From Gordonia mangrovi (GTDB taxonomy: Bacteria; Actinomycetota; Actinomycetes; Mycobacteriales; Mycobacteriaceae), in assembly GCF_024734075.1 (NCBI RefSeq), contig NZ_CP102850.1, forward strand, positions 1,674,001-1,738,000: a DNA stretch of 64,000 nt, in the 5' to 3' direction. Within the stretch, counting starts at the first letter, position 1. Every line of letters begins with the position of its first letter. Positions 8,625 through 17,930 of this stretch are shown in pieces. Under the pieces are notes generated by a model. That model saw nothing but the letters and a program-made list of their open reading frames with translations. It was not told the DNA's origin and made no database searches. Position numbers and translations under genes: made by a program.

Positions 8625-11414
8625 ATGCGGTCTGCACGCGTCAGCGCTCCGGCCCTGATGGAACGCGGCGACGAATTGGACACCGTGGCCGAGGTCCTCG
8701 ACCGGGCCGCCGCCGGCGACGGCCAGACCGTCGTGATCCGCGGGCCCGCGGGAATCGGAAAGACCTCCCTGCTCGACGCAGTGGTCGCACACCGACCGGA
8801 ACAGGTTCGGCCGTGTCGCCACCGGGGCCGAGACAGCGAGGCCGGCCAACCTTTCGCAGCCATGGTGGGGTTGCTCGACCAGGCCGTCTTCGACACCGAC
8901 CCCACCGAGTTCCGGGGCGCGAGCGCGCTGGCTTTGCCGCTCTTCTTCGAGGGCAAGCGAACCGACGTGCAAGAGTTCCAGCTCCACCACGGCCTGCATT
9001 GGCTGACGGTCAGCCTCAGCGAACAGAGCCCGCTCCTCCTCGCCGTGGATGATGCGCAATTGGCCGACCCGCAGTCGCTGCGCTTCCTCCGGTATCTCGC
9101 CGACCGGCTCGCGGGACAACGGATCGCGCTGGTCGTGGCCGTACGCACCGGCACCCCCGTTCGGCCCGAACTGGACGAGTTGATCGCCGCGGCCGACATC
9201 CGGCTGGAACCCAAACCCCTGACCCAGACAGCGATGCGCGATCTCGCCGCAACGATCAGCGGCCTCGACGACGGCACCGTCGACACCGTCCTGGAGGTGT
9301 TGGCACAGCGAACCGGCGGCAATCCGTTCTACGTTTGTGAACTCGCCCGTCATCTCGCGATGGAGGACGGGCGGCTCGACGGTGTTCCGGCCACCGTCGT
9401 CGAGTCGACGAATCGTCGGCTCGACACCGTCGGCATCGCCGCGCGCTCGATCGCTGTCGCCGCGGCGACGCTGGGGGAATCCGCCTCGTTGCCCGACATG
9501 GTCGAGCTGGCACGGATACCGGCCGCCGAGGCGACGTCGGCCATCGACGAACTCATCGCCTCGGAGTTACTCGATCCCGCGGACCCGAGGCGTTTTCGAC
9601 ACCCCCTCCTGCGCGACGCGGTATCCGGCACCGTCCCGCCCGGTCACCGACTCGATCTGGCACTGCGGGCCGCGCAGCTCAACTCGACGCGCCATCCGGT
9701 ACAGGCGGCCGAACACCTGTTGCAAGCGGCGCAGCTCGCGCCGTTCGGCCACGCGTGGGCGGCGCGCACCTTGGTGACTGCGGCAACGATCGCTTCCGGT
9801 CAGGGCGGAAGCGACCGGGCCATCGCGTATCTCACGCTGGCCCTCGGGGAATCGCTGGACATCCCGACCGAGATCGCGATCCGCCATCAGCTCGGCAGAC
9901 TCTACGACGAGGCGAAGGACCCACAGGCACTGAACCATCTGCGCCGGGCGTGGGAACTCTCCGGTGGTCTCGCCGACGGCCCGGCGATCGACATCGTCGA
10001 GGCGTACGCCACCGCGCTGTTTCACGCCGCATGTCTCGAGCAGGCCGGCGAGGTCTGCCGTACCACCTTGGCCGCCGTGGACACCACTCGCGACCCGTCC
10101 TGGCTACGACTGGAAGCGGCCGCCCTCAACGCCGAAGCGATCTCTCGTCGCAACCGCGGCCGTCCCGCAGAGCTGGTATCTGTGGTGCGCGATGCCGCCA
10201 CACCTGCGCAGCGGTCGGTGCTGGCGCATGTGGCGTGGGACGCCGCCGTGCGTGGGACGTCGGACCATCGTGAGGTCGCCGATCTCGCCCGGCACGCGAT
10301 CGGCGGTACGGCCTTGATCTCCGAGGCTGGTCCGGCCTCACCGGTCTTCATCTACGCCGGCAGCGCACTGTCGTGGGCCGGGGAATACCAAGAGGTCGAC
10401 GAGTTCGCGACCGCCGGGATCGCGGCGGCCGTCGGCAGCGGGTCGCTGGTCGGGATCGCCTATGCCACGGCGCTGCGGGCCGGGAATGCGGTCTACCGCG
10501 GCGCGATAGACCAGGCCGAAACCGATGCACACCGGGTGCTCGACGAGCTGGCCCATGTCGATCCGATGTGTTTCGCGATGACGGTCGGATGGCAGCTCGA
10601 AGTCGCCGTGGAGCGGGAGACGTGCGCCGACGCGTTGGCGATGCTCGCGCTCTACGGATTGGATGGAGAACTGCCGGACATCGGCACGATCGACACCCTG
10701 CTGCTCTCCCGCGCACGTCTGTTCGCCGCGCTCGGCGACCACGAGCGTGCACTCGCCGATCTCGCCGAGGTGGGCGAGCGCGGCCGACGGTCGGCATATC
10801 TCAACCCCGTCGCTTCGCCGTGGCGGTCGATGACCGCCGTCCTCCGCGCGCGCGACGGCACACTCGACACCCGGTGTCGAGCGATGCTCTCTGCGGAGCT
10901 GGCCGAGGCGCGGTCCTATGGCGCGCCGCGGGCCATCGGGCAGGCGTTGCTTGCGCGGGCACAGGTGTATCCAGAAGAGGCCGTGACGAATCTGCGGGAA
11001 GCGGTCGCGATCGTGGGTCCGTCGCAGGCCGCATTGATCGCGGCGGAGGCGCTCGTCGAACTCGGTGCGGCGCCCGGCGCGGGCGATGTCGCCGAGCGTC
11101 GTGACCTCCTGCGTTCCGGGATGGACGCGGCACATCGCTGTGGGTCGTGGCGGGTGGTGTCGCGGGCGATGTCGGCGCTGCGCGCCACCGGTGCCCGCCC
11201 GCGCCGTCCGCAGCTGACCGGGCTGCAGGCGCTCACGCCTCAGGAACGGCGGGTCGCCCAGTTGGCTGCCACCGACATCGGCAACCGGGACATCGCCGAA
11301 CAACTCTTTCTCACGCGCCGCACGGTGGAACTGCATCTGACCCACGCCTACCGCAAACTGCGGATATCCGGACGCGCGGAACTTCGGGACGCACTGGCCC
11401 GAGGAGCCGGGTGA
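8625..11414 (+). CDS. Large ATPase regulator with C-terminal LuxR HTH
   Basis: A 929-residue LAL-type transcriptional regulator. Residues 14-150 hold an AAA/NACHT-like ATPase with Walker A GPAGIGKTS (40-48) and Walker B LLLAVDDAQ (137-145). A long helical TPR-like middle follows, and the last 65 residues form a LuxR helix-turn-helix (LTPQERRVAQLAA ... RRTVELHLTHAYRKL). A TACGAT -10-like hexamer ends 8 bases before the ATG and there is no ribosome site, so the transcript may be leaderless. A short stretch at residues 60-70 reads poorly against the family. The inducer and targets are unknown. Confidence 0.88.
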   Translation: MRSARVSAPALMERGDELDTVAEVLDRAAAGDGQTVVIRGPAGIGKTSLLDAVVAHRPEQVRPCRHRGRDSEAGQPFAAMVGLLDQAVFDTDPTEFRGASALALPLFFEGKRTDVQEFQLHHGLHWLTVSLSEQSPLLLAVDDAQLADPQSLRFLRYLADRLAGQRIALVVAVRTGTPVRPELDELIAAADIRLEPKPLTQTAMRDLAATISGLDDGTVDTVLEVLAQRTGGNPFYVCELARHLAMEDGRLDGVPATVVESTNRRLDTVGIAARSIAVAAATLGESASLPDMVELARIPAAEATSAIDELIASELLDPADPRRFRHPLLRDAVSGTVPPGHRLDLALRAAQLNSTRHPVQAAEHLLQAAQLAPFGHAWAARTLVTAATIASGQGGSDRAIAYLTLALGESLDIPTEIAIRHQLGRLYDEAKDPQALNHLRRAWELSGGLADGPAIDIVEAYATALFHAACLEQAGEVCRTTLAAVDTTRDPSWLRLEAAALNAEAISRRNRGRPAELVSVVRDAATPAQRSVLAHVAWDAAVRGTSDHREVADLARHAIGGTALISEAGPASPVFIYAGSALSWAGEYQEVDEFATAGIAAAVGSGSLVGIAYATALRAGNAVYRGAIDQAETDAHRVLDELAHVDPMCFAMTVGWQLEVAVERETCADALAMLALYGLDGELPDIGTIDTLLLSRARLFAALGDHERALADLAEVGERGRRSAYLNPVASPWRSMTAVLRARDGTLDTRCRAMLSAELAEARSYGAPRAIGQALLARAQVYPEEAVTNLREAVAIVGPSQAALIAAEALVELGAAPGAGDVAERRDLLRSGMDAAHRCGSWRVVSRAMSALRATGARPRRPQLTGLQALTPQERRVAQLAATDIGNRDIAEQLFLTRRTVELHLTHAYRKLRISGRAELRDALARGAG

Positions 11415-11457
11415 TGGCGGCAACGCGCCGTCGACGCACGACACCGACGCACGACCA

Positions 11458-11829
11458 TCAGGTCTCCCGCAGTATTCGGCGGCGCCTCGCCAGCCATCCG
11501 AACTGCAACCAGGACCCCAGAATGACCGCGAAGACGGCGCCCTGGACGACGCCCACCGCGCCGGTCGGATAGATGACCCCGGTGACGTACTGCGCGATGA
11601 ATCCTTCGGCACGCAGCGGCGCCATGTCCCCGGCGGCACGCGCCCACCGCTCGAGCCACGTCAGGGGACACTCAACCACCCCGACGATCATGATGACCGC
11701 CCACGTGACCGTGAGTAGATGGAGCCAGATGGTGCGCGGGAACCGCAACGCGATCACACCGCCGACGACCAGGTAGGCGAGAAAAACCAGGTGCGCGACG
11801 GCGAGCACCACGACCAGCACCTGGTACAT
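11458..11829 (-). CDS. DUF2784 membrane protein
   Basis: A 123-residue integral membrane protein with about four hydrophobic helices. The conserved DUF2784 pattern is visible: LVVGGVIALRF, a His in WLHLLTV, and CPLTWLERWAR in the middle of the protein. The function of this family is unknown. GGGAGGTGAGGG lies just before the ATG. The gene is convergent with the LuxR regulator, 43 bp apart. Confidence 0.85.
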   Translation of the reverse strand: MYQVLVVVLAVAHLVFLAYLVVGGVIALRFPRTIWLHLLTVTWAVIMIVGVVECPLTWLERWARAAGDMAPLRAEGFIAQYVTGVIYPTGAVGVVQGAVFAVILGSWLQFGWLARRRRILRET

Positions 11830-11969
11830 CCCTCACCTCCCGATGCGCGACCGGCGATCAGTACCCAGCATGCGCCGACCGGTCACACTCCGGCATTCGT
11901 TTTGATACAGAAACGCATCTGCGTTCCTGGAGTTGGCGCCGATCGTTCGGGTGACTTACGATCTTGCGC

Positions 11970-12176
11970 ATGCTCGACGACCTGGATCCCGCGGCACGTG
12001 CCCAGGCACGGCAGTTGGTGATCGAATTGGAGCGCGCCGCCGACGCCATCGTCGATGACCTCGAAAGCGCGCCCGCCGACAGCTCTGCCACGTCGAAACG
12101 CGCCGAACTGTTCGAGGTGCGCGGCTACATTCAGCGCCTACAGCAGCGATTTCAGCTCAACGCCGTCCACGGCTGA
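11970..12176 (+). CDS. Small helical protein, unknown function
   Basis: A 68-residue, acidic, almost entirely helix-forming protein (ARQLVIELERAADAIVDDL ... IQRLQQRFQLNA) without cysteines, membrane segments or signal peptide. The ATG at 11970 is preceded by a TTG at 11964 in frame, which could also be used. The -10-like TACGAT just upstream suggests a short or absent leader. I do not recognise a family. Confidence 0.55.
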   Translation: MLDDLDPAARAQARQLVIELERAADAIVDDLESAPADSSATSKRAELFEVRGYIQRLQQRFQLNAVHG

Positions 12177-12184
12177 CGATCGAC

Positions 12185-12209
12185 GGCCCACGCCGCACGT
12201 CGCGTGGCC
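12185..12209. terminator. Hairpin between convergent small genes
   Basis: GGCCCACGC (12185-12193) pairs with GCGTGGCC (12202-12209) with one bulged base and an 8-base loop. It lies between two convergent small genes and may end both transcripts. Confidence 0.45.
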
Positions 12210-12220
12210 CCGGCGCATCC

Positions 12221-12508
12221 TCACTCGTCGTGATGCGGCGGTGCGAGGTGGGAGTCGGCCATAGCGCCGGATCCGTTCCCGCTGAGGGCCGCGTTCGCCC
12301 TGCGCTCGACCAGCAGCGGAACAAAGTCCCGGACGCGGATGCCGTCGAAGTGTCGGTAGGCGGCCTCGACTGCGTCCGCCACCGTCTGGGTCGGTTGATC
12401 TGCGTAGGCGGCGATCAAACGCTCTTGAACCTCGCCGATCTGCCGTCGTTCGTCCGCGTCCTCGATGGGTCCATCTACGTCCGTGACGGGACTATCTACG
12501 TCCTCCAC
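12221..12508 (-). CDS. Small three-helix-bundle-type protein
   Basis: A 95-residue acidic protein. The core (IGEVQERLIAAYADQPTQTV, then ADAVEAAYRHFDGIRVRDFVPLLVERRA) matches the pattern of small actinobacterial proteins annotated as three-helix-bundle dimerisation proteins, in which the RDFVPLLVER segment is the hallmark. The GTG start has no clear ribosome site, and the N-terminus (DVDSPVTDVDGPIEDADE) has a short internal repeat, so the true start may lie slightly downstream. It follows ppk2 on the same strand, 145 bp away. The function is unknown. Confidence 0.65.
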   Translation of the reverse strand: MEDVDSPVTDVDGPIEDADERRQIGEVQERLIAAYADQPTQTVADAVEAAYRHFDGIRVRDFVPLLVERRANAALSGNGSGAMADSHLAPPHHDE

Positions 12509-12653
12509 GCGACAAGCGTAGATACGGGCGATCAGCGCCGCCGGGCAAACCGGACACCGTTCATGGAGTGTTCACGGACCTGCGTCCGAATGGTGCTCGC
12601 ACTCTCGTCGTCATGTGGCCTGTCCCCCGACGGACGCTGGACGGTACCGTCGC

Positions 12654-13520
12654 TCAGAACGCCGACGGCACCCTGTTCAACGGAAGCGACGGCCCCTGAT
12701 ATTCGCCGACCGTGCGTTTCGGGAGCTCGACGTCCGGCGCCTCCATCGGGTTGTACGGCACCACGCCGAGGAGGTGGGTGAGGATGTTGAGCCGGCCGCG
12801 TTTCTTGTCGTCGGTGTTGGCCACGTACCACGGCGCCCAGCCCGTATCGGTGTAGCGGAACATGTCGTCCCGGGCGCGCGAATAATCGTCCCACCGGGTG
12901 TAGGACTTCAGATCCATCGGCGAGAGCTTCCAGTACTTGCGGGGGTCGTCGATCCGGCTCTGCAAACGCAGCGTCTGCTGATCCTCACTGACCTCCAGCC
13001 AGTACTTGATGAGCAGGATGCCCGACCGGACCATCGCCCGCTCGAAGTCCGGGGTATCGGACAGGAACTGCTGCGATTGCTCTTCGGTGCAGAAACCCAT
13101 CACCCGCTCGACGCCCGCCCGGTTGTACCAACTGCGGTCGAAGATGACGACCTCGCCCGCAGCCGGCAGATGCGGGACGTAGCGCTGCATGTACATCTGG
13201 GACTTCTCCCGCTCGGTTGGCGTCGGCAGCGCGACCACCCGAAAGACACGCGGACTGACGCGCTCGGTCAGCGCCTTGATGACCCCGCCCTTGCCGGCGG
13301 TGTCGCGCCCCTCGAAGACGATGCAGATCTTGGCACCGGTCGAGCGGACCCACTCCTGCATGGCGACGAGTTCGGCATGTATCCCCTTTAGCTCCTTTCG
13401 GTACTCCTTGTTCTTCATCAGTGGCGGCGATTCATCCGCGTTCGTGCGGGACGCGTGCGTGCTTCGGGCGTCGTGACCGGCGCTACCCCCGCCGTGCTTC
13501 TTCTTCGACTTCTTGCCCAT
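12654..13520 (-). CDS. ppk2: Polyphosphate kinase 2
   Basis: A 288-residue PPK2-family enzyme that transfers phosphate between polyphosphate and nucleotides. Walker A is GRDTAGKGG at residues 71-79, the Walker B/lid region is FDRSWYNRAGVERVMGF starting at residue 127, and the TPTEREKSQMYMQRYVPHLP segment is typical of one-domain class I PPK2. The first 30 residues are a Lys/Gly/Ser-rich tail. Whether NDP or NMP is preferred cannot be told from the sequence. The gene is divergent from the DHA2 pump, with 366 bp between. Confidence 0.93.
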   Translation of the reverse strand: MGKKSKKKHGGGSAGHDARSTHASRTNADESPPLMKNKEYRKELKGIHAELVAMQEWVRSTGAKICIVFEGRDTAGKGGVIKALTERVSPRVFRVVALPTPTEREKSQMYMQRYVPHLPAAGEVVIFDRSWYNRAGVERVMGFCTEEQSQQFLSDTPDFERAMVRSGILLIKYWLEVSEDQQTLRLQSRIDDPRKYWKLSPMDLKSYTRWDDYSRARDDMFRYTDTGWAPWYVANTDDKKRGRLNILTHLLGVVPYNPMEAPDVELPKRTVGEYQGPSLPLNRVPSAF

Positions 13521-13886
13521 GCCACACCCTTCCCGTCACTCCCGGTTCCGCTGTTCGCACGGCGACCGATGTGCCCGAGATGCTACGACATCGCCGCCGG
13601 TCGCATACCGGACATCGGCGCGGCGGTACGCCCCCAAGCCGGTGCGTGGGATGGCCGGAGCGTCCGTCTCCAGGGCCATCGATGTCCGAAATATCCTGCT
13701 TTGCCGGACTTTTGGCGTCCACTATTGCCCAACTCACAGGATCTCCGGTGGACCATCCCCACAACATTCACTTAGCATGTCTAAGTAATAGACACTTAGT
13801 GTTTCTAAGCATTTTGCGGAGGGTCGACACTCCGATGCCGACGGGATGGCCATCGACGCCTCCTCCGTTCATCTGAAAGGCGCGCC
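13521..13886. other. Divergent intergenic region ppk2 / DHA2 pump
   Basis: This gene-free stretch of 366 bp is ordinary GC-rich DNA up to about 13760 and then turns AT-rich. The AT-rich part holds the two CTTAG-N5-CTAAG operators. I see no credible small gene in it. Confidence 0.6.
13771..13809. promoter_or_regulatory. Double operator upstream of DHA2 efflux pump
   Basis: Two inverted repeats of the form CTTAG-N5-CTAAG lie at 13771-13785 and 13795-13809, with centres 24 bp apart. The first extends to a 17-bp match (ACTTAG...CTAAGT). The block is AT-rich against a GC-rich background and sits 78 bp before the pump start. Size and symmetry suit a MarR- or TetR-family dimer. No such regulator gene is adjacent. 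Confidence 0.7.
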
Positions 13887-15710
13887 ATGTCCAACCACGC
13901 AGCCGCTGCGGCCGCCCCGGGTACCGACTCCCGCCGGCATTCCCTCGACGAACTCGGCCCGCGCTACAAGTGGATCGCGTTGTCCAACACCACGTTGGGC
14001 ATGCTCATCGCCACCATCAACAGCTCCATCGTCCTGATCGCGCTGCCCGACATCTTCAAAGGCATCCATCTCAACCCGTTGGAACCGCAGAACACCAGCT
14101 ACCTGCTCTGGATGATGATGGGCTTCCTCGTGGTGACCGCGGTGCTGGTGGTCAGCTTCGGCCGCCTCGGCGACATGTTCGGTCGCGCCCGCATGTACAA
14201 CACGGGCTTCGCGATCTTCACGATCTCCTCGATCTTCCTGGCCATCACCTGGTTCGACGGGGCCGGAGCCGCCGTCTGGCTGATCGTCTGGCGCATCGTC
14301 CAGGGCGTCGGCGGCGCCTTCCTGATGGCCAACTCATCGGCGATCCTCACCGACGCCTTCCCCGCCGACCAGCGAGGGCTCGCCATGGGCATCAACGGCG
14401 TCGCGGCGATCGCCGGGTCGTTCCTCGGCCTGCTGATCGGCGGCGTGCTGGCACCGATCCAATGGCACTACATCTTCCTGGTGTCGGTGCCGTTCGGTCT
14501 GGTCGGCACGGTCTGGGCGTATCTGAAACTCCATGACACCGGCGAACGCCGACCGGCGAAAATGGATTGGTGGGGCAACCTCACGTTCGCGGTCGGCCTG
14601 ATTGCCATCCTCATCGCCATCACCTACGGCATCCAGCCCTACGGTACCTCCAACATGGGGTGGGGTAACCCCTGGGTTCTGACCGGACTCATCGGCGGCA
14701 GCCTCATGCTCGCGGTCTTCGTGTTCATCGAGACCAGGGTGCCCAGTCCGCTGTTCGAGTTGTCGCTGTTCCGGAATCGTTCGTTCGCGTTCGGCAACAT
14801 CGCCAACCTGATGGCCTCGATCGGGCGCGGCGGTCTGCAGTTCATCCTGATCATCTGGCTGCAGGGCATCTGGTTGCCGCAGCACGGCTACGACTACACG
14901 CGTACCCCGCTGTGGGCGGCGATCTACATGGTGCCCATGACCATCGGCTTCCTGCTCATCGCACCGGTATCCGGCGCATTGTCCGACCGGATGGGCACCA
15001 GGTGGTTCACCACCACCGGCATGGTGATCACCGCCGGGACGTTCGCCGCGCTGATCGCGATGCCGGTCGACTTCCAGTACTGGGCCTTCGCCGTGGTGAT
15101 GCTGATCAACGGAATCGGCATGGGGCTCTTCGCCTCCCCCAACCGGGCCGAGGTGATGAACAGCCTGCCCGTCACCTCCCGCGGCTCGGGTGCCGGGATG
15201 ATGACCACATTCCAGAACGCAGCCATGGTGTTGTCGATCGGCTTGTTCTTCTCGCTGATGATCGCCGGCCTCAGTGCACATCTACCCGACGCCATGTTCA
15301 GTGGTCTCACCACCAACGGCATGCCCGACGGGCCCGCAGACGGGATCGCGCATCTGCCCACCGTCGGTATCCTGTTCGCCGCCTTCCTCGGCTACAACCC
15401 GATTCGGGAAGTCGGCGGTCAAGCGCTGCAAGGGCTTCCGCAGTCGGCGGTGGATCACCTGACCGGGCTGGACTTCTTCCCGCATCTGATCAGTGATCCG
15501 TTCTCCGACGGGCTCACCGCCGCGTTCACCTTCGCCCTCATCTGCTGTGTGATCGGCGCCGTCGCTTCGCTGTTCACTGGATCACCGAGATCGGCGACGC
15601 CGGAGACGGTGGGTGCCGAACTGGCCGCAGTCGCCGCGGACGCCGGAGTCGGGACACCCTCGGAGCTGATCGACGAGGAGCACGTGGCCGGGACCCGCGC
15701 GCGGCTCTGA
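13887..15710 (+). CDS. DHA2-family MFS multidrug efflux transporter
   Basis: A 607-residue MFS protein with 14 predicted helices. It shows the motif-A region SFGRLGDMFGRARMYN between TM2 and TM3 and the exporter motif-C glycine pattern (GINGVAAIAGSFLGLLIGG) in TM5, typical of EmrB/QacA-type H+ antiporters. An extracytoplasmic loop of about 80 residues precedes the last helix, and the acidic C-terminal tail is about 50 residues. GAAAGG lies about 6 bases before the ATG. The double operator upstream suggests substrate-induced derepression. Substrates are unknown. Confidence 0.9.
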   Translation: MSNHAAAAAAPGTDSRRHSLDELGPRYKWIALSNTTLGMLIATINSSIVLIALPDIFKGIHLNPLEPQNTSYLLWMMMGFLVVTAVLVVSFGRLGDMFGRARMYNTGFAIFTISSIFLAITWFDGAGAAVWLIVWRIVQGVGGAFLMANSSAILTDAFPADQRGLAMGINGVAAIAGSFLGLLIGGVLAPIQWHYIFLVSVPFGLVGTVWAYLKLHDTGERRPAKMDWWGNLTFAVGLIAILIAITYGIQPYGTSNMGWGNPWVLTGLIGGSLMLAVFVFIETRVPSPLFELSLFRNRSFAFGNIANLMASIGRGGLQFILIIWLQGIWLPQHGYDYTRTPLWAAIYMVPMTIGFLLIAPVSGALSDRMGTRWFTTTGMVITAGTFAALIAMPVDFQYWAFAVVMLINGIGMGLFASPNRAEVMNSLPVTSRGSGAGMMTTFQNAAMVLSIGLFFSLMIAGLSAHLPDAMFSGLTTNGMPDGPADGIAHLPTVGILFAAFLGYNPIREVGGQALQGLPQSAVDHLTGLDFFPHLISDPFSDGLTAAFTFALICCVIGAVASLFTGSPRSATPETVGAELAAVAADAGVGTPSELIDEEHVAGTRARL

Positions 15711-15744
15711 GGCAGCAGCGATGCCGCTCGCAGGGCTACCTTTC

Positions 15745-16548
15745 TCAGTGCTCCACAACAGCTTTCAGGAATGACCGGGTCCGTTCCCGACGTGGGGCGG
15801 TGAAGATCTGTTCGGGGTCGCCCTCCTCGACGATGCGGCCCTCGTCGAAGACGAGAACCCGATCGGCGACGTCGCGCGCGAAACCCATCTCGTGGGTGAC
15901 GATCAGCATGGTGATGTCGGTGGTCTCGGCGATGCGTCGCAAGACGCCGAGGACATCGGCCACCAGCTCCGGGTCGAGCGCCGAGGTGACCTCGTCGAGC
16001 AGCAGGATGTCCGGATCCATCGCCAATGCCCGGGCGATCGCGACGCGCTGCTGCTGGCCGCCGGACAGTTTGGTCGGGTGGGCATTCTCCTTGTCCCGCA
16101 GTCCGACCGTCGCCAACAGCTGCCGGGCGCGTTCGGTGGCCTCGGCCTTGCTCTTGCCCAGCACGTGGATCGGCGCCTCGGTGATGTTCTCCAACACCGT
16201 CATGTTGGGGAACAGGTTGAACTGCTGAAACACCATGCCGATCTTGGATCGCACCGCCCGCAGATGCTTCTGCGAGGGCTTGACCAGCGTGTCGCCCTTG
16301 AACTGGTGGGTCAGCGGTTCGCCCTCCACCCAGATCACACCGCCATTGGCGTCTTCGAGGGTCATCAGCAGACGCAGGATGGTGGTCTTGCCCGATCCGC
16401 TGGGACCGATGAGAGCCACCCGCTCCCCGCGCTCGACCCGGAAGTCGAGGTGATCGAGCACGACGTGATCACCGAAACGCTTGACCACCTTGTCGAAGAC
16501 GATCATCGCGTCCGACGACGGTTCGGTCGGCAGTTGCTCAGTAGGCAA
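15745..16548 (-). CDS. ehuA: Ectoine/hydroxyectoine-type ABC importer ATPase
   Basis: A 267-residue polar-amino-acid-type ABC ATPase. Visible motifs are Walker A GPSGSGKTT, Q-loop VFQQFNLFPNMT, signature LSGGQQQR, Walker B ILLLDEVTSALDPE and H-loop VTHEMGFA. It is the last gene of a four-gene operon (binding protein, two permeases, ATPase) in ehuBCDA order, and its start overlaps the end of the ehuD-like permease by 11 bp. The ectoine assignment rests on operon layout and similarity pattern of the partners, and another polar solute is possible. Confidence 0.85.
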   Translation of the reverse strand: MPTEQLPTEPSSDAMIVFDKVVKRFGDHVVLDHLDFRVERGERVALIGPSGSGKTTILRLLMTLEDANGGVIWVEGEPLTHQFKGDTLVKPSQKHLRAVRSKIGMVFQQFNLFPNMTVLENITEAPIHVLGKSKAEATERARQLLATVGLRDKENAHPTKLSGGQQQRVAIARALAMDPDILLLDEVTSALDPELVADVLGVLRRIAETTDITMLIVTHEMGFARDVADRVLVFDEGRIVEEGDPEQIFTAPRRERTRSFLKAVVEH

Positions 16549-17182
16549 GGGACTTCTCCAGCTTTCGGATCAGAATGGATGTGGGATAGCTGGCAATCAG
16601 GAAGATGACACCGGCGATGGTGATCGGCTCCAGATACTGGAAGGTGCGGGCACCGTACTGCTGTGCCGCGGTGACCATCTCGACAACGGTGATGGCGAAC
16701 AGGAACGGCGTGTCCTTGAACATGGAGATCGCATAGTTGCCCAATGCGGGGGTGGTGTTGCGGATCGCCTGCGGCAGTACCACGGCACGCCAGGTCCGCG
16801 CGGTGGGCAACGACAGCGCGTGCGCCGCTTCCCATTGGCCCTTGGGCACCGAGTCGATGCCCGCGCGATACACCTCGGCCATGTACGTCGAATAGTGGAT
16901 GCCGAGCACCACGATGCCGATCTGCAGCGCACTGAACTGCGGCAACAGATAGTAGGCGAACAGCAACTGCACCACCAGCGGTGTGAGCCTGATGAATTCG
17001 CAGGCCGCGCGGATGGGGATGCTGATCACCGCCGGACCGGTCCGGCGGACAACGGCGATCGCCAATCCGAGGACGGCCGCGATCAAGAACCCCAGCACAG
17101 TGGCGAGCAGGGTGATCTTGAAGCCTTCCAACAGGACCGGCAGACAGTCCCAGGCGCGCTCCCAGCTCCACTCGACGTTCAC
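16538..17182 (-). CDS. ehuD: ABC importer permease, EhuD-like
   Basis: A 214-residue permease of the His/Glu/Gln/Arg (HEHAA-type) superfamily with five or six helices. The EAA loop reads EAAHALSLPTARTWRAVVLPQAIRNTTPALGN. The N-terminal segment WSWERAWDCLPVLLEGFKIT is characteristic of EhuD-type subunits. Its start overlaps the stop of the preceding permease in an ATGA arrangement, so the two are translationally coupled. It forms the membrane pore with the EhuC-like subunit. Confidence 0.82.
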   Translation of the reverse strand: MNVEWSWERAWDCLPVLLEGFKITLLATVLGFLIAAVLGLAIAVVRRTGPAVISIPIRAACEFIRLTPLVVQLLFAYYLLPQFSALQIGIVVLGIHYSTYMAEVYRAGIDSVPKGQWEAAHALSLPTARTWRAVVLPQAIRNTTPALGNYAISMFKDTPFLFAITVVEMVTAAQQYGARTFQYLEPITIAGVIFLIASYPTSILIRKLEKSLAY

Positions 17183-17910
17183 CGGCCCACCCCCACGTTC
17201 TCGTCGACCCGCTCGGGTCGCAGGCTGAGCACCTCACGCAACGTCGGCCCCACCCCGAGACGGGACTTGGCACGCATCTCGAGGAGATTCATGAACAACG
17301 TCAGTATGTAGGCGAGGCAGAAGTACAGGATCAGGCCGATACCGAAGGAGAACAAGGTGTCGCCGGTCCCCCGACGCAGTTGTTCGATCTGGTAGGTCAG
17401 GTCCTGAAGCAGGATGAAGCTCGCCAGGGCGCTGCCCTTGAGCAGCTGGATCAGCAGATTGTTCAACGGCGGGATCATCTGCACCCAGGCCTGCGGAAAG
17501 ATGATCCGGTGCAGCCGCTGCCAGGCCGAGAAGTTCAGTGCCACAGCAGCTTCACGTTGCGGCGCCGGGATCGCCCCGAGTGAGCCGCGCACCACCTCCG
17601 CGCCGTAGGCGCCGTAGTTCAGACCCAACGCGAGGATGCCACAGAACATCGGTTCGAGTTCGAAACCGAACAGCGGCAACACGTAGAACAACCAAAACAG
17701 TTGCACCAGCAGCGATGTTCCGCGGAAGAATTCCACGACGACCCGCGCGGTACCTCGGATGACGACCGGACGCGCCCCCTCGGCGACACCGAGCACCAGG
17801 GCGAGCACAAACGCCAGCGCGGCCCCGCCGAGCGTCAGGTAGACGGTGGTGAGAATGCCTTCCTGGATGCGGGGCCACGCATCCAGGAAGGCATCGAAGT
17901 TGTCACCCAC
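17179..17910 (-). CDS. ehuC: ABC importer permease, EhuC-like
   Basis: A 243-residue permease of the same superfamily. The EAA loop is REAAVALNFSAWQRLHRIIFPQAWVQMIPPLNN, and TM1 to TM3 carry FFRGTSLLVQLFWLFYVLPLFG, a common EhuC pattern. The GTG start lies 20 bp after the stop of the binding-protein gene. The C-terminal 25 residues are hydrophilic. It pairs with the EhuD-like subunit. Confidence 0.82.
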   Translation of the reverse strand: MGDNFDAFLDAWPRIQEGILTTVYLTLGGAALAFVLALVLGVAEGARPVVIRGTARVVVEFFRGTSLLVQLFWLFYVLPLFGFELEPMFCGILALGLNYGAYGAEVVRGSLGAIPAPQREAAVALNFSAWQRLHRIIFPQAWVQMIPPLNNLLIQLLKGSALASFILLQDLTYQIEQLRRGTGDTLFSFGIGLILYFCLAYILTLFMNLLEMRAKSRLGVGPTLREVLSLRPERVDENVGVGR

Positions 17911-17930
17911 GAGTGCTTACTTGTCGCCCC

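Noticed and set aside
10338-11639. Long open frame on the minus strand opposite the LuxR regulator
   Set aside because: It lies fully antisense to a clear ATPase-LuxR gene, and its protein is Arg/Gly-rich with no family pattern. High-GC codon usage creates such frames.
13571-13770. Small open frames between ppk2 and the DHA2 pump
   Set aside because: No recognisable proteins or ribosome sites; the region is better explained as divergent promoter DNA.
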